Assembly: GCA_016875915.1 (NCBI GenBank)
Contig: VGOM01000019.1
Location: 1-38,581, forward strand
Origin: Chloroflexota bacterium
GTDB taxonomy: Bacteria; Chloroflexota; Dehalococcoidia; UBA2247; RBG-13-53-26
Direction of reading: 5' to 3'
Length of the DNA: 38,581 nt
The notes under the pieces are model-generated. The model was given only the letters and a program-made list of their open reading frames with translations. It was not told the origin of the DNA and did no database searches. This document shows, in pieces, positions 1 through 7,962 of the stretch; position 1 is the first letter of the stretch; every line of letters begins with the position of its first letter. Made by a program: the position numbers and the translations under genes.

Positions 1-2095
1 CTACGGTCGGTGGTGCGCCGGTGGTCAGGCTCTTCTCCGCGCCGTAGCCGGTGCCATTGCCGACCGCCCTGGCCCGGTAGTAGTAGGTGGTGCCGCTGGC
101 CAGGCTGCTCACGGTGAACTGGAAGGTCCCCACGGAGTTCTTGGCCTCCGGCGTGGTCTCGAATCCGTAGACCCCCGGCGAGGTCCCCAACTGGAACGAC
201 ACGCTGACACTGGAGGCCGTGCCCAGCGAAGTCAGGTTGCCGCTCAGGACGGCCGATGTCCCTGTGATGCTGCTGGCACTGCCGGTGGCCACCGCCGGCG
301 GTGTGGCTGTGGTGAAGCTCTTCTCCGCCCCGTAGCTGGTCCCGTCACCCACCGCCTTGGCCCGGTAGTAGTAGGTAGTGCCGCCGGCCAGACTGCTCAG
401 GATGTGCTGAAACGCCCCGGTGGAGTTCCTCACCTGGGGTGTCGTCTCGTAGCCGTAGACTCCCGGCAGGGTGCCCATCTCGAAGGAGACACTGACGCTG
501 GTATCGGTGCCCAGCGCGGTCAGATTGCCGTTGAGCTGGGCCGAGTCAAGGCCGACATTGCTGGCATCGCCGGTAGTCACCGTCGGCGGCGTGGTCGTCG
601 GCGTGGCCGTGGTAAACGCAACGTCACCGCCATAGACCGTGCTGTCACCCACCGCCCTGGCCCGGAAGTGGTAGCTGGTCTGCGGGCTCAGTCCGCTCAG
701 TGCGAAGCTGAAGCCCCCGGTGCCGGTCTTGCTCTGCGGCGTGGTGGTATTGCCGTAGCTTGTGGTCAGCCCCCACTGGAAGGACACCTGCACCGGTGAT
801 ATCGAGCCAAGCCCGGTAAGATTCCCGTTCAGGGTGGCCCCCGTAGTCGAGATGCTGCCCGCTGCCAGGGTGACCACCGACAGGGGCACTTCCGTGCTCA
901 GGCTGGCCTGCGTTGGGATCTCCACCTTGGTTGCCGTGCCGCCTATGCCCAGCTCGCCATACTGGTTCCTGCCCCAACCCCAGAGCGTGCCGTCCGTGCG
1001 CCATCCCACGGAGTGGGCGTCTCCCGCGGCGGCAACCAGCCAGTTGGCAGTGCCGATGACCTGGGAAGGGGCCAACACCTTCTCGGAGGAGTATCCCACG
1101 CCCGTTTCGGCCTCATAGTTGCTGCCCCAGCCCCACAGCGTACCATCCGTGTGCAGTCCCAGGCAGTGCACCCTGCCCGGGGCCACCGCCGTCCAGTTGG
1201 TGGCACTGCCCACCTGAGTGGGCACAAGTCTGTCCGTCTCGTCGCCCAAGCCCAGAATACCATTGTAGTTGTAGCCCCAGGACCAGAGGGTGCCGTTGGA
1301 GCGTATCCCCAGGGAGTAGTGGAAGTCGCCGCCTATCTTGACCCAGTTGTTGTCGCTGCCCACCCGGGTCGGACTGTAGGTCGTGAACTTGTGGCCCAGC
1401 CCCAGTTCGCCAGCGCCATTGTAGCCCCAAGCCCAGAGACTGCCATCGGAGCGCAACGCCAACGAGTGGTCCCAACGCCCGGACACCGCCGTCCAGTCGT
1501 GGACGCTGTCCACCAGCGCGGGGGCGGTTCTGCTGACATTGTCCCCCAGGCCCAGTTGACCGTATCCGTTGTTGCCCCAGGCCCAAAGGTTGCCATCGGA
1601 GGTGAGGCCCAGGGAGTGACTCTGACCGGTGCTCACCGCCACCCAGTTGGTGGCACTGCCCACCCGAGTCGGGGAGGGCACAGAGGAGCTGATATACCCC
1701 AGGCCCAGCTGACCGTCGCCGTTCCTGCCCCAGCCCCACAGGGTGCCATCGGCGCGCACCCCCACAGAATGCCACCACTGTGCATCCACAGACTTCCAGT
1801 TGGTGGCACTGCCCACCTGGGTCGGGGTCAGTTTCTGATCATAGTTCCCCTGGCCAAGCTGACCGTAGTTGTTGTAGCCCATGGACCACAGGGTGCCATC
1901 GGCGGCCACCACCAGGGAGAAGCTGTATCCGCCGGCCAGTGTGGGGGTGGTCACGGCCGGACCCGCGGCCACGAGCTGAACTGTCCCCAGCGACGCCGCA
2001 ACGGACACCCCCAAGCTGCACAGGACGATCCCGGCAACCATGAGCAGCGTCAACAGCAGCCTGACAGCGGCTGACCGGGCTGTGACATGCCTCAT
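1..2095 (-). CDS. Secreted RCC1-repeat / Fn3-like repeat protein, N-terminal part (3' end outside window)
   Basis: The frame is open from an ATG at 2095 to the window edge (698 residues) with no stop, so it is missed by ORF finders that require a stop. RBS CGGAGGAAAG lies about 10 bases upstream. Residues 1-34 form a signal peptide (RR-rich start, then a Leu/Val-rich core). Residues about 55-388 hold seven RCC1-type repeats, recognisable by D/NGxLWxWGxN followed by GQLGLG and PTQVGSATNW; seven repeats would make one seven-bladed beta-propeller. From about residue 390 there are three Fn3/Ig-like modules of about 96 residues, with the motifs ATLNGNLTxLG, VSFxxGT and TYYYRARAVG. The family role is usually surface display or binding; the ligand is unknown. 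A good promoter lies at 2204-2232. The C-terminus is missing, so anchoring cannot be judged. Confidence 0.88.
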   Translation of the reverse strand, partial: MRHVTARSAAVRLLLTLLMVAGIVLCSLGVSVAASLGTVQLVAAGPAVTTPTLAGGYSFSLVVAADGTLWSMGYNNYGQLGQGNYDQKLTPTQVGSATNWKSVDAQWWHSVGVRADGTLWGWGRNGDGQLGLGYISSSVPSPTRVGSATNWVAVSTGQSHSLGLTSDGNLWAWGNNGYGQLGLGDNVSRTAPALVDSVHDWTAVSGRWDHSLALRSDGSLWAWGYNGAGELGLGHKFTTYSPTRVGSDNNWVKIGGDFHYSLGIRSNGTLWSWGYNYNGILGLGDETDRLVPTQVGSATNWTAVAPGRVHCLGLHTDGTLWGWGSNYEAETGVGYSSEKVLAPSQVIGTANWLVAAAGDAHSVGWRTDGTLWGWGRNQYGELGIGGTATKVEIPTQASLSTEVPLSVVTLAAGSISTTGATLNGNLTGLGSISPVQVSFQWGLTTSYGNTTTPQSKTGTGGFSFALSGLSPQTSYHFRARAVGDSTVYGGDVAFTTATPTTTPPTVTTGDASNVGLDSAQLNGNLTALGTDTSVSVSFEMGTLPGVYGYETTPQVRNSTGAFQHILSSLAGGTTYYYRAKAVGDGTSYGAEKSFTTATPPAVATGSASSITGTSAVLSGNLTSLGTASSVSVSFQLGTSPGVYGFETTPEAKNSVGTFQFTVSSLASGTTYYYRARAVGNGTGYGAEKSLTTGAPPTV

Positions 2096-2203
2096 CGGTG
2101 TATCGACTTTCCTCCGGGGAATGCCTGTGACGCGCTGACCGGCTTCGGTGGGGGGGGTTGATCAAGCATGCGCCCTGTCCACACAAAAAGCGTTGCGGAC
2201 AGT

Positions 2204-2232
2204 AGTATAGGACAGATATTCCACATAAGCAA
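2204..2232 (-). promoter_or_regulatory. Sigma-70-type promoter of the RCC1/Fn3 gene
   Basis: On the minus strand, TTGCTT (2232-2227) is separated by 17 bases from TATACT (2209-2204). It sits about 110 bases before the ATG at 2095. The leader contains a weak CTGTCC/GGACAG inverted repeat. Confidence 0.6.
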
Positions 2233-2318
2233 ACAGAACGGCTGCCGCTGCCAGAGCTGACCCACTCCCAGGCACCTATGCCGCGGCAGCTGCTTCGCCT
2301 CCAGGACAAGGCGGAGGG

Positions 2319-2324
2319 TATAAT
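2319..2324 (+). promoter_or_regulatory. -10 element of the DUF3795 gene
   Basis: A perfect TATAAT lies 32 bases before the ATG at 2356. No convincing -35 is visible (best TTCGCC with a 19-base spacer). Confidence 0.45.
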
Positions 2325-2355
2325 TGCCCGAAAGGGGAGATTGACAACCACCGCC

Positions 2356-2805
2356 ATGAAGAACGGCCTGATTGCTCCCTGCGGTATGAACTGCGCCTTG
2401 TGCAGCAGCTATCTGGCTTTCACACACGCAGTGAAGAAGAAGGGCGTAAGGATGCCCTATTGCGCCGGTTGCAGACCGAGGGGGAAGACCTGCGCCTTCC
2501 TCAAGAAACGGTGCGATCTGCTGCTCGACGGCCGGGTCGAGTACTGCCATGAGTGCTCCACCTTCCCCTGCCAGAGGCTGCAGCGTCTGGACAAGCGCTA
2601 CAGGACCTTCTTCAGGATGAGCATGATTGACAATCTCGAATTCATCAAGAGGAACGGGGTGGCTCCCTTCCTCAGGCAACAAATGGAGAAATGGAAATGC
2701 CAGAAGTGCGGCGGGGTGATCTGTTGCCACAACGGCATCTGCTTCGACTGCGGGCTGGACGAACTGAAGTCCAGATCGAACCTGTACAGATGGGCGGATG
2801 GGTGA
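2356..2805 (+). CDS. DUF3795-like cysteine-rich protein
   Basis: 149 residues. The N-terminus (IAPCGMNCALCSSY) is the signature of DUF3795 proteins: an N-terminal Cys cluster, then Cys pairs in CAGC, CHEC, CQKC and CFDC, probably binding zinc or an Fe-S cluster. No enzymatic role is established for the family. ATG at 2356 gives the family-like N-terminus. A TTG at 2341 in the same frame is better spaced from the GGGGAG at 2334-2339 and would add five residues, so the start is uncertain. It is followed after 44 bases by the nucleoside deoxyribosyltransferase gene in the same direction, so the two probably form an operon. Confidence 0.75.
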   Translation: MKNGLIAPCGMNCALCSSYLAFTHAVKKKGVRMPYCAGCRPRGKTCAFLKKRCDLLLDGRVEYCHECSTFPCQRLQRLDKRYRTFFRMSMIDNLEFIKRNGVAPFLRQQMEKWKCQKCGGVICCHNGICFDCGLDELKSRSNLYRWADG

Positions 2806-2849
2806 TCATGCAGTGTGATCTTCTCATGGCAGAGAAAGGGGTCCCATGG

Positions 2850-3392
2850 ATGCGAGCTTACCTTGCCGGGCCGGACGTCTTCTTCCCCAACGCCCTGGAG
2901 ATCGGACAGGCCAAGAAGGACATCTGCGCTCGATTCGGCTTTGAGGGCGTGTACCCGCTGGATGCCGACTTCTCCGGCTTGCCGGCCCTGCCCGACCCGC
3001 CCCAATGGGGCTACCGCAGCTTCGACCTCATGATCGAGCTGATGGACAGCTGCCACCTCATAGTTGCCAACATGACACCCTTCCGGGGCCCCAGCATGGA
3101 TGTCGGCACCGCCATCGAGATTGGCTACATGCATGGCCGCGGCAAGCCCGTCTTCGGCTACACCAACGTGGCCGCCCACTTCGAGGAGCGGGTGGCTCCG
3201 GACGGCTTCCTCGTCGAGCCATTCGGCCTGGTGGACAACTGCATGGTGGAAGGGCCAGTCCACAGAACCGGCGCGAAGGTGGTCAGGGCAGACGTGCCCG
3301 CTGACCGGATCTACACCTCTCTCGAAGCCTTCGAGGAATGCGTCCGTCAGGCAGCCGCCCTCATGGGAACGGGCGGACGTTCAACTCCCTGA
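2850..3392 (+). CDS. Nucleoside 2-deoxyribosyltransferase family protein
   Basis: 180 residues. The family cleaves or transfers the 2'-deoxyribose of nucleosides or nucleotides (purine/pyrimidine salvage, or DNPH1-like removal of damaged dNMPs) in the cytosol. The N-terminus AYLAGPDVFFP is the substrate-binding strand-loop. DVGTAIEIGYMHGRGKPV carries the expected catalytic glutamate in the D-x-GTA-x-E-x-G pattern. ATG at 2850 is preferred over those at 2808 and 2826 because GAAAGGGG lies 9 bases upstream and the family begins with this strand. Substrate specificity cannot be read from the sequence. Confidence 0.85.
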   Translation: MRAYLAGPDVFFPNALEIGQAKKDICARFGFEGVYPLDADFSGLPALPDPPQWGYRSFDLMIELMDSCHLIVANMTPFRGPSMDVGTAIEIGYMHGRGKPVFGYTNVAAHFEERVAPDGFLVEPFGLVDNCMVEGPVHRTGAKVVRADVPADRIYTSLEAFEECVRQAAALMGTGGRSTP

Positions 3393-3420
3393 CTTCCGCC
3401 AGCGCCGCCGTCAGCATCCC

Positions 3421-3461
3421 GCAAAAAGAAAGAGCCTCTCCCGCTGAAGCGGGAAAGGCTC
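3421..3461 (-). terminator. Rho-independent terminator of the lipoprotein gene
   Basis: A 13-bp stem (3432-3444 with 3449-3461, one mismatch, TGAA loop) is followed on the minus strand by TTTCTTTTTGC. It lies 62 bases after the stop of the gene at 3523-4341. It may also act weakly on the plus-strand operon ending at 3392. Confidence 0.8.
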
Positions 3462-3522
3462 ACGTCAATCACGGCTCGGCCCCGGTCTCCGTCACGCCGG
3501 CCACCATGAAGGGCAGCCGCCT

Positions 3523-4341
3523 CTACCCCCTGCGGAACAATGACTCCGCGTCCTCGATGTCCACCTCCGCGGTGCCGATCACATACTGTCCGTCCCGGGT
3601 GACATCGACATGCATGTACTGAAGGTCCAGGTAGTCCTCGATCTGGACCAGGCCGTCCCGTGCGTATTCGTCGTCGTCGAACTTGACCACGGCCGTGACC
3701 TTCAGCGTCTGATCATCCTCTTTCTCCACCGACAACCCCACGGCTTCGTACCCCGCCAGCACGCTGTCGATCAGCCAGTTGTCCGTGTGCACCTCGGTCA
3801 GAGTGCCGTCCGGCAGCTTCTTCAGGACATCGGCCACGTCGTTGTCGTCGCCGAGCGAGTCCTCGCCCTCCTTGATCACCCTGATAGTCTCCTCGACAGG
3901 CTCCTCACCGCCGATGATGATCAGGTTGTTCATCAGGGCCACCAGTTCATTGCCGTAGGGCTTGGTCCAGACCTCAACGCCCCGGTACTCGTCGTCGGCG
4001 TAGTTCTTGTCGTCCAGCTCATGCCCTATCTCAGTCAGGTCGAACTTCCCGCCCAGGAGGGTGAGTGAATCGCCGTAGGCGGCCCAGGTCACGTCACTCC
4101 GGTCAATGCCGCGCATGGTCAGGGTGGGTCCGGCGCTGTCCTTCCAGACATCATAGAGGTCGGCCAGATCGTCGTCGCCCCTCAAAGCCCTGACGTCCAC
4201 ATAGACGAACCGGTCGGTATCCCACGGCATCTTGCCTATGGCACTGTCCGCGCCGGCCTTGGAGGCACAGCCGCTGCTCACCACCCCTAGCATCAGCAGG
4301 CACGCCAAACCCAAACCCGAGATGATCGCTCTCAGTCTCAT
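3523..4341 (-). CDS. Putative lipoprotein of unknown function
   Basis: 272 residues. The signal is of lipoprotein type: MRLR, a hydrophobic stretch, then SSGC with Cys25 as the likely lipidated residue. The -3 residue is Ser rather than Leu, so this is not a perfect lipobox. The mature protein is acidic (many DD and DDD runs) with no family I recognise; it reads like a soluble alpha/beta extracytoplasmic domain (DRFVYVDVRALRG, LTLLGGKFDL, VTAVVKFDDDEY). The start at 4341 is chosen over the longer ORF because AAGGAGGAG lies 6 bases upstream and the extra N-terminus is not signal-like. Monocistronic, with its own terminator. Confidence 0.8.
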   Translation of the reverse strand: MRLRAIISGLGLACLLMLGVVSSGCASKAGADSAIGKMPWDTDRFVYVDVRALRGDDDLADLYDVWKDSAGPTLTMRGIDRSDVTWAAYGDSLTLLGGKFDLTEIGHELDDKNYADDEYRGVEVWTKPYGNELVALMNNLIIIGGEEPVEETIRVIKEGEDSLGDDNDVADVLKKLPDGTLTEVHTDNWLIDSVLAGYEAVGLSVEKEDDQTLKVTAVVKFDDDEYARDGLVQIEDYLDLQYMHVDVTRDGQYVIGTAEVDIEDAESLFRRG

Positions 4342-4502
4342 CAGTCTCCTCCTTTCGGGTGGTCCCCGAGGAGGACGATACCGAGCCGCCCTCACAGCAG
4401 GGCTACAAGTGGCGGCTGCCGGATCACAGATTGTTCACAACACCTCTCGGCAGCGCCACCGGAGGGATTCGCCGGGGATTGCGGAAGGCAGGATACCACC
4501 CC

Positions 4503-4619
4503 ATGGCCAAAGACCACCGCTTCATCGTCAAAGGCTCCCACTGGCCCCTGCGGGAGGGCGAACTGGAGCGGGCCAGAACTTGGGGTGCAGAGGCGGCCAG
4601 GTCCGCCGCTGCGGCCTGA
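4503..4619 (+). CDS. Possible 38-residue basic/amphipathic small protein
   Basis: A short ORF starting MAKDHRFIVKGSHWPL, followed by an Arg/Glu/Ala-rich helix and an Ala-rich end. A weak RBS-like AGGCAGGA lies about 9 bases upstream. The main support is an intrinsic terminator with a plus-strand T tract 50 bases after its stop, with no other plus-strand gene nearby for it to serve. No family recognised and no clear promoter seen. It could be chance coding potential in GC-rich DNA. Confidence 0.3.
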   Translation: MAKDHRFIVKGSHWPLREGELERARTWGAEAARSAAAA

Positions 4620-4667
4620 GTGCCGCACCCACCGGCGTTGCAGGCACCTGCACCTGACGCCAAGAGA

Positions 4668-4697
4668 GAAGGGGGCTTTCACTGCCCCCTTTTGTTT
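4668..4697 (+). terminator. Rho-independent terminator
   Basis: AAGGGGGC (4669-4676) pairs with GCCCCCTT (4684-4691) around a 7-base loop and is followed by TTGTTT. The reverse strand has a weaker TTCTCTCTT tail, so it may be bidirectional and also end the small minus-strand gene at 4729. Confidence 0.7.
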
Positions 4698-4728
4698 GGC
4701 GCGAGCAGAGCTCCTCGTCCGGCGACTT

Positions 4729-4944
4729 CTATCGAGGCAGCAATCCCCTGTGGACGATTACCCCGGAGCAAGGGGCCGGTCGGTAGACCCGCCCGGTCAG
4801 ATGCGGCCAGGCAATCCACAGGCACAGCACTGCCACTCCCACCACCGTTGTCACCGGTTCCGGCACGGCGATCAGTGCCAGAGCCACCACCGGCACCAAG
4901 CTTTTCTTCCGCATCAGACGTGTGTTTCTAAGGCATCTCCTCAT
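4729..4944 (-). CDS. Small hydrophobic (membrane) protein, unknown
   Basis: About 71 residues. A basic N-terminus (MRRCLRNTRLMRKK) precedes a long hydrophobic segment (LVPVVALALIAV then VTTVVGVAVLCLWIAW), enough for one or two membrane spans. A TTGACA-17-TTCAAT promoter lies upstream, and AAAGGAG occurs about 30 bases before this ATG, too far for ideal use. ATG at 4914 is another possible start. The longer frame back to 5025 is rejected because its first codon lies inside the -35 box. No family recognised. Confidence 0.45.
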   Translation of the reverse strand: MRRCLRNTRLMRKKSLVPVVALALIAVPEPVTTVVGVAVLCLWIAWPHLTGRVYRPAPCSGVIVHRGLLPR

Positions 4945-4996
4945 ATTCCGTCCCTGGCCATCAGCCAGGTTTCTCCTTTCTTTCACATGAGCGGAC

Positions 4997-5025
4997 ATTG
5001 AAGCACTGTCGGCCAGCGTTGTCAA
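4997..5025 (-). promoter_or_regulatory. Promoter of the small hydrophobic protein gene
   Basis: On the minus strand TTGACA (5025-5020), a 17-base spacer, then TTCAAT (5002-4997). Confidence 0.5.
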
Positions 5026-5081
5026 TACCCTTAGCGTCTATCGCATCGGATTTATGGCTGCCCAGTCAGCAAGCTGAGATG

Positions 5082-5094
5082 GGGGTGGTATAAT
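5082..5094 (+). promoter_or_regulatory. Extended -10 promoter
   Basis: GGGTGGTATAAT contains an extended -10 (TGG-TATAAT at 5086-5094), 44 bases before the ATG at 5139. No clear -35. The same 12-mer recurs at 7125-7136. Confidence 0.6.
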
Positions 5095-5138
5095 CACGTC
5101 ACTGGTCCTCACATACCACTGAGCGAGGTGAGAGCAGC

Positions 5139-5381
5139 ATGAAGATCGAGTGTCTCATTTGCCTCAAGGAGACGGCCATCCCCAACAACCTGAACACCCA
5201 GAAGTACGACGGGCAGATCACCTGCCGCGAGTGTGGCTCATTGCTGCAACTGAAGCTGGTGAAGTCCAAGGTTGAGCAGTGCAAGATCGTCAGGGTGGGG
5301 CACCCCGGCGTCACGCCACAGGGTCCCGCGCTGGCCTCATCAACCCGGCCGTCTCCGGATATCCGCAAGCCGCGCCAGTAG
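5139..5381 (+). CDS. Small zinc-ribbon protein
   Basis: 80 residues. Two Cys pairs (CLIC near residues 5-8 and CREC near 30-33) make a compact zinc ribbon over the first 50 residues; the Pro/Ser-rich tail looks disordered. GAGGTGAG lies 6 bases before the ATG and an extended -10 promoter is just upstream. Role unknown; such ribbons often bind nucleic acid or act as small adaptors. A GNAT acetyltransferase gene follows after 65 bases on the same strand. Confidence 0.65.
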   Translation: MKIECLICLKETAIPNNLNTQKYDGQITCRECGSLLQLKLVKSKVEQCKIVRVGHPGVTPQGPALASSTRPSPDIRKPRQ

Positions 5382-5446
5382 GAGGCACTCATCCCGCTCT
5401 CCATTCGTCCGGTCTTCTGTCCCCAGGCTGAGGTTGGAGCGCAGCT

Positions 5447-5887
5447 GTGATCTCGCCAGTGACATGCTGCAGACGCGTAGCGGACGAAGCTGAGATGGCG
5501 GCCGCTTTCGACCTCCGCCGGCAGGTATTCGTTCAGGAGCAGGGGATCTCTGCCGAACTGGAGTTCGACGGCCTGGACGACGAGGCGACGCATGTTGTGG
5601 CCGTGCATGGTGACGAAGTCGTCGGCACGGCACGGGTCCGCTTCCTCGCCGGCAGCCAGGCCAAACTGGAGAGAATGGCGGTCTCAAGGCCCTTCAGGCG
5701 GAGAGGGATCGGCAGGGAGCTTGTCTCCTTTCTGATCGCGGAGTCCAAGATGAGGCAGGTCAAACACGTCATATTGCATGCCCAGCACGATGTCGTGCCG
5801 TTCTACGGGTCATGCGGTTTCGAGGGGGTGGGAACGCCCTTCTGGGAGGCCGGCATCAAGCACCTGAAGATGCAGGTGCAACTCTAG
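5447..5887 (+). CDS. GNAT family N-acetyltransferase (YjcF/ElaA-like)
   Basis: 146 residues, GTG start. The pattern RRQVFVQEQGISAELEFDGLDD followed by ATHVVAV and TARVRF is typical of the YjcF/ElaA-like GNAT branch. RRRGIG, followed by RELVSFL, is the acetyl-CoA pyrophosphate loop (motif A), and VPFYGSCGFEGVG is the C-terminal motif B region. It should transfer an acetyl group from acetyl-CoA to an amine; the substrate is not predictable. GGAG lies about 8 bases upstream of the GTG. Probably co-transcribed with the zinc-ribbon gene before it. Confidence 0.85.
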   Translation: MISPVTCCRRVADEAEMAAAFDLRRQVFVQEQGISAELEFDGLDDEATHVVAVHGDEVVGTARVRFLAGSQAKLERMAVSRPFRRRGIGRELVSFLIAESKMRQVKHVILHAQHDVVPFYGSCGFEGVGTPFWEAGIKHLKMQVQL

Positions 5888-6206
5888 CCAAGGGACCACG
5901 GCGAGTCCAGTCCTTCAGTCCCCCAGCACACCTCAGCGCCACCCCGTGCCCCACCCGGAGACTCTTGCTCTTGTGTGTCCCCTCTTGCTCCCCAATCGTT
6001 GCCGTCCAGCAGTCCCGATGGTCTGTTCGCGGTCTGATCATGACCACAGCTCACCCCGACGACCAGCCTGCGGGGCCACAGCAACGTCATCAGCCAGGCG
6101 GTATGCCGTGGTCTGCCCAAACCCTCTGACACGCGCGTTTCCGATGGGGCTGTTCCCTATCCCATTCCCCCATTCTGCACGGTGTCGCCTATGGATTCAG
6201 GCCAAG
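5888..6206. other. Intergenic region without a recognised gene
   Basis: 319 bases between convergent genes (GNAT on +, collagen-like lipoprotein on -). Short frames exist on both strands but none has an RBS, a family motif or consistent codon use. I see no strong T-tailed hairpin. Confidence 0.5.
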
Positions 6207-7013
6207 TCAGGGCGCTTGCAGAACGACGAAATAGAAGTCGCCCCAGACCTTGTTTCCTGCATTGTCGTATAGGGTGACGAGAAGTAGACCATCGGCGCTG
6301 TCGACCTCAGCAGTACGCCCTGCACCATTGTTAACGAGGGTCACCAAGGTCGCATAGTCTGCGTAGTGGTAGGTTATTCCTGTAAGTTGAAACCTGAAGG
6401 TCTCACCACCCCATGAATAGCCTGAGGCGTTGTACATCTTGTCGTAGTCCAGATGGCGACCGCCCATGGCTACTACCATGTTTGGCCCAGCTGGTCCTTG
6501 TATTCCTTGTATTCCCTGTGTGCCCTGCGCACCGGTATCACCTTTGACTCCTTGCGCCCCCATGGCTCCAGTGGCGCCCGTGTCCCCCTTTTCACCCTGC
6601 GGGCCTTCTATCCCTTGAGGGCCTTGTGGCCCAGCCTCTCCCCTGTCAACCCACAGGTCCCACCAGTTCGTGTCTGTTGGCAGGTTGTTGGCATTGTTGT
6701 CCTGCCTGGAAATGTAGGAAGACCCCTGGTATCCCACAGCATCGTACTTGGCGCACAGTACCGCACTGTCCCATTCGCCCATCCACTCGACTCCGATGCC
6801 GGGCATACCCTGAGGGCCTTGTATCCCCTGAGGTCCCTGCTCACCAGTATCACCCTTGACTCCCTGTATTCCCTGGACACCCTGTGGGCCTTGTGCTCCC
6901 GTTTCACCTTTTGGCCCTTGTGCACCTTTGGCCCCCGCACAAGCCATACCCAGAATCGAGCCGACCAGCACCAGCAACACCACCCCGATAGCCATGAGTC
7001 TGAAGAATCGCAT
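6207..7013 (-). CDS. Collagen-like lipoprotein with embedded carbohydrate-binding-like module
   Basis: 268 residues. A hydrophobic signal (residues 6-24) ends in GMAC with Cys25 as a possible lipidation site. Gly-X-Y collagen repeats run from about 27 to 74 and again from about 127 to 177, rich in GPQG, GDTG and GIQG. Between them (about 75-124) a module with [20 protein letters not shown] and NWWDLW resembles the CBM5/12 chitin-binding fold of exposed aromatics. The C-terminal 90 residues form a beta-rich domain like the trimerising heads of bacterial collagens. Expected at the cell surface as a rod-like triple helix. GGAGGG lies 6 bases before the ATG, and a TTGACC-17-TAGAAT promoter is upstream. 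Confidence 0.85.
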   Translation of the reverse strand: MRFFRLMAIGVVLLVLVGSILGMACAGAKGAQGPKGETGAQGPQGVQGIQGVKGDTGEQGPQGIQGPQGMPGIGVEWMGEWDSAVLCAKYDAVGYQGSSYISRQDNNANNLPTDTNWWDLWVDRGEAGPQGPQGIEGPQGEKGDTGATGAMGAQGVKGDTGAQGTQGIQGIQGPAGPNMVVAMGGRHLDYDKMYNASGYSWGGETFRFQLTGITYHYADYATLVTLVNNGAGRTAEVDSADGLLLVTLYDNAGNKVWGDFYFVVLQAP

Positions 7014-7046
7014 CCCTGCCCTCCTCGTATAGATACAGCGTCTAGG

Positions 7047-7075
7047 ATTCTAGGCAACCATCGGAGGAGGGTCAA
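7047..7075 (-). promoter_or_regulatory. Promoter of the collagen-like gene
   Basis: On the minus strand TTGACC (7075-7070), 17 bases, TAGAAT (7052-7047), about 35 bases before the start codon. Confidence 0.65.
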
Positions 7076-7124
7076 GGCAACCGCCTGCTTCATGCTTTGT
7101 CGCCTCTGTCTCCAAGCCGACATC

Positions 7125-7136
7125 GGGTGGTATAAT
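7125..7136 (+). promoter_or_regulatory. Extended -10 promoter
   Basis: GGGTGGTATAAT, identical to the element at 5083-5094, lies 58 bases before the GTG at 7195. It diverges from the collagen-gene promoter. Confidence 0.6.
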
Positions 7137-7194
7137 GTCGCAGAAGAATCAGACTCGGCCAACTCGTTCAGGGGAGTTTGAAGAGGAGGTTGGC

Positions 7195-7491
7195 GTGAAA
7201 CCCGGCCAGGTGCGCGCCTACAAGGGGGAAAGGGCATTGGTGGCATCTTTCGGTATCTGGGCGTCAAGAGGAAGGGGTGGATGGCACACTATCCACATGA
7301 CTGGTGACAACCGAAGCTTCAAACACATTGCTGTGACCGACAACCCGCGGTCTACCACGATGTACAACAAGGCGCTCTTCCGAGACCTGAAGCAGCTGCT
7401 CGTAGCATACGACAAGTGGCCGTTCGACGATGAGAAAGTGGAGAAGGAGGGTCTCTCTCTCGGCATACAGGGTCGTCTTTCGGTACCATAG
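7195..7491 (+). CDS. Hypothetical protein, 98 residues
   Basis: The GTG at 7195 is chosen because AGGAGG lies 5 bases upstream; the longer frame to 7135 would start inside the promoter. The sequence is soluble and mixed in charge, with RGRGGWHTIHMTGDNRSFKHI and a C-terminal YDKWPFDDEKVEKEG. I recognise no family. The extended -10 promoter and the good RBS support expression. The DnaJ-type zinc-finger gene follows after 68 bases and is probably co-transcribed. Confidence 0.55.
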   Translation: MKPGQVRAYKGERALVASFGIWASRGRGGWHTIHMTGDNRSFKHIAVTDNPRSTTMYNKALFRDLKQLLVAYDKWPFDDEKVEKEGLSLGIQGRLSVP

Positions 7492-7559
7492 GGTCACGGA
7501 GGTTTCTTGCCATTCCGTCTTCTGCATGTGATGGGCACATGCGTCGTAGGGGGTGGACA

Positions 7560-7820
7560 GTGATCGCATGCAAGAACTGCGCTGGAACTGGCCAAGTCGA
7601 AGGACCAAGATGGACACTGCCGGTGAACTGGTCCCGGAAGTCATGCCCGACCTGCAACGGCGTCGGCAGGACCCCAGGCCGCATGCGGCAATGGATAGTC
7701 TGTGCCAAGTGTCAAGGATGGGGCACTGAACCTCCGCTGATGCCTGGCCCCGTTTGCCGAGAATGCAGTGGACTGGGTATGCGCTCGTTGTTGAGGGCAT
7801 CAACTTCGCTACTGCCGTGA
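7560..7820 (+). CDS. Stand-alone DnaJ-type zinc-finger protein (four CxxCxGxG motifs)
   Basis: 86 residues from GTG 7560 (AGGGGG 8 bases upstream; ATG 7539 is an alternative). It contains CKNCAGTG, CPTCNGVG, CAKCQGWG and CRECSGLG, exactly the four CxxCxGxG motifs that bind two zinc ions in the DnaJ/Hsp40 central domain, but with no J domain or C-terminal substrate domain. In DnaJ this domain helps hold unfolded substrates; related free-standing domains act as small redox or chaperone-like proteins. Not obviously truncated, because a start with an RBS and a short natural tail are present. Confidence 0.75.
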   Translation: MIACKNCAGTGQVEGPRWTLPVNWSRKSCPTCNGVGRTPGRMRQWIVCAKCQGWGTEPPLMPGPVCRECSGLGMRSLLRASTSLLP

Positions 7821-7962
7821 ACAGTCCACTTCGGCTTCGCCTCTTCGTATGTCCGAGCGACCTACCCCTTTCCCATCCAAGCTGATGTTGGGCTGGCACA
7901 ATCTGCCGCAGGATTGCTGCCCTCACGAGCACAGTGAGGGAGGCCGAACCAAGGAGCTGTGA

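Noticed and set aside
1013-2074. 353-codon open frame on the plus strand
   Set aside because: Shadow of the RCC1/Fn3 gene on the minus strand; its apparent repeats mirror the RCC1 repeats.
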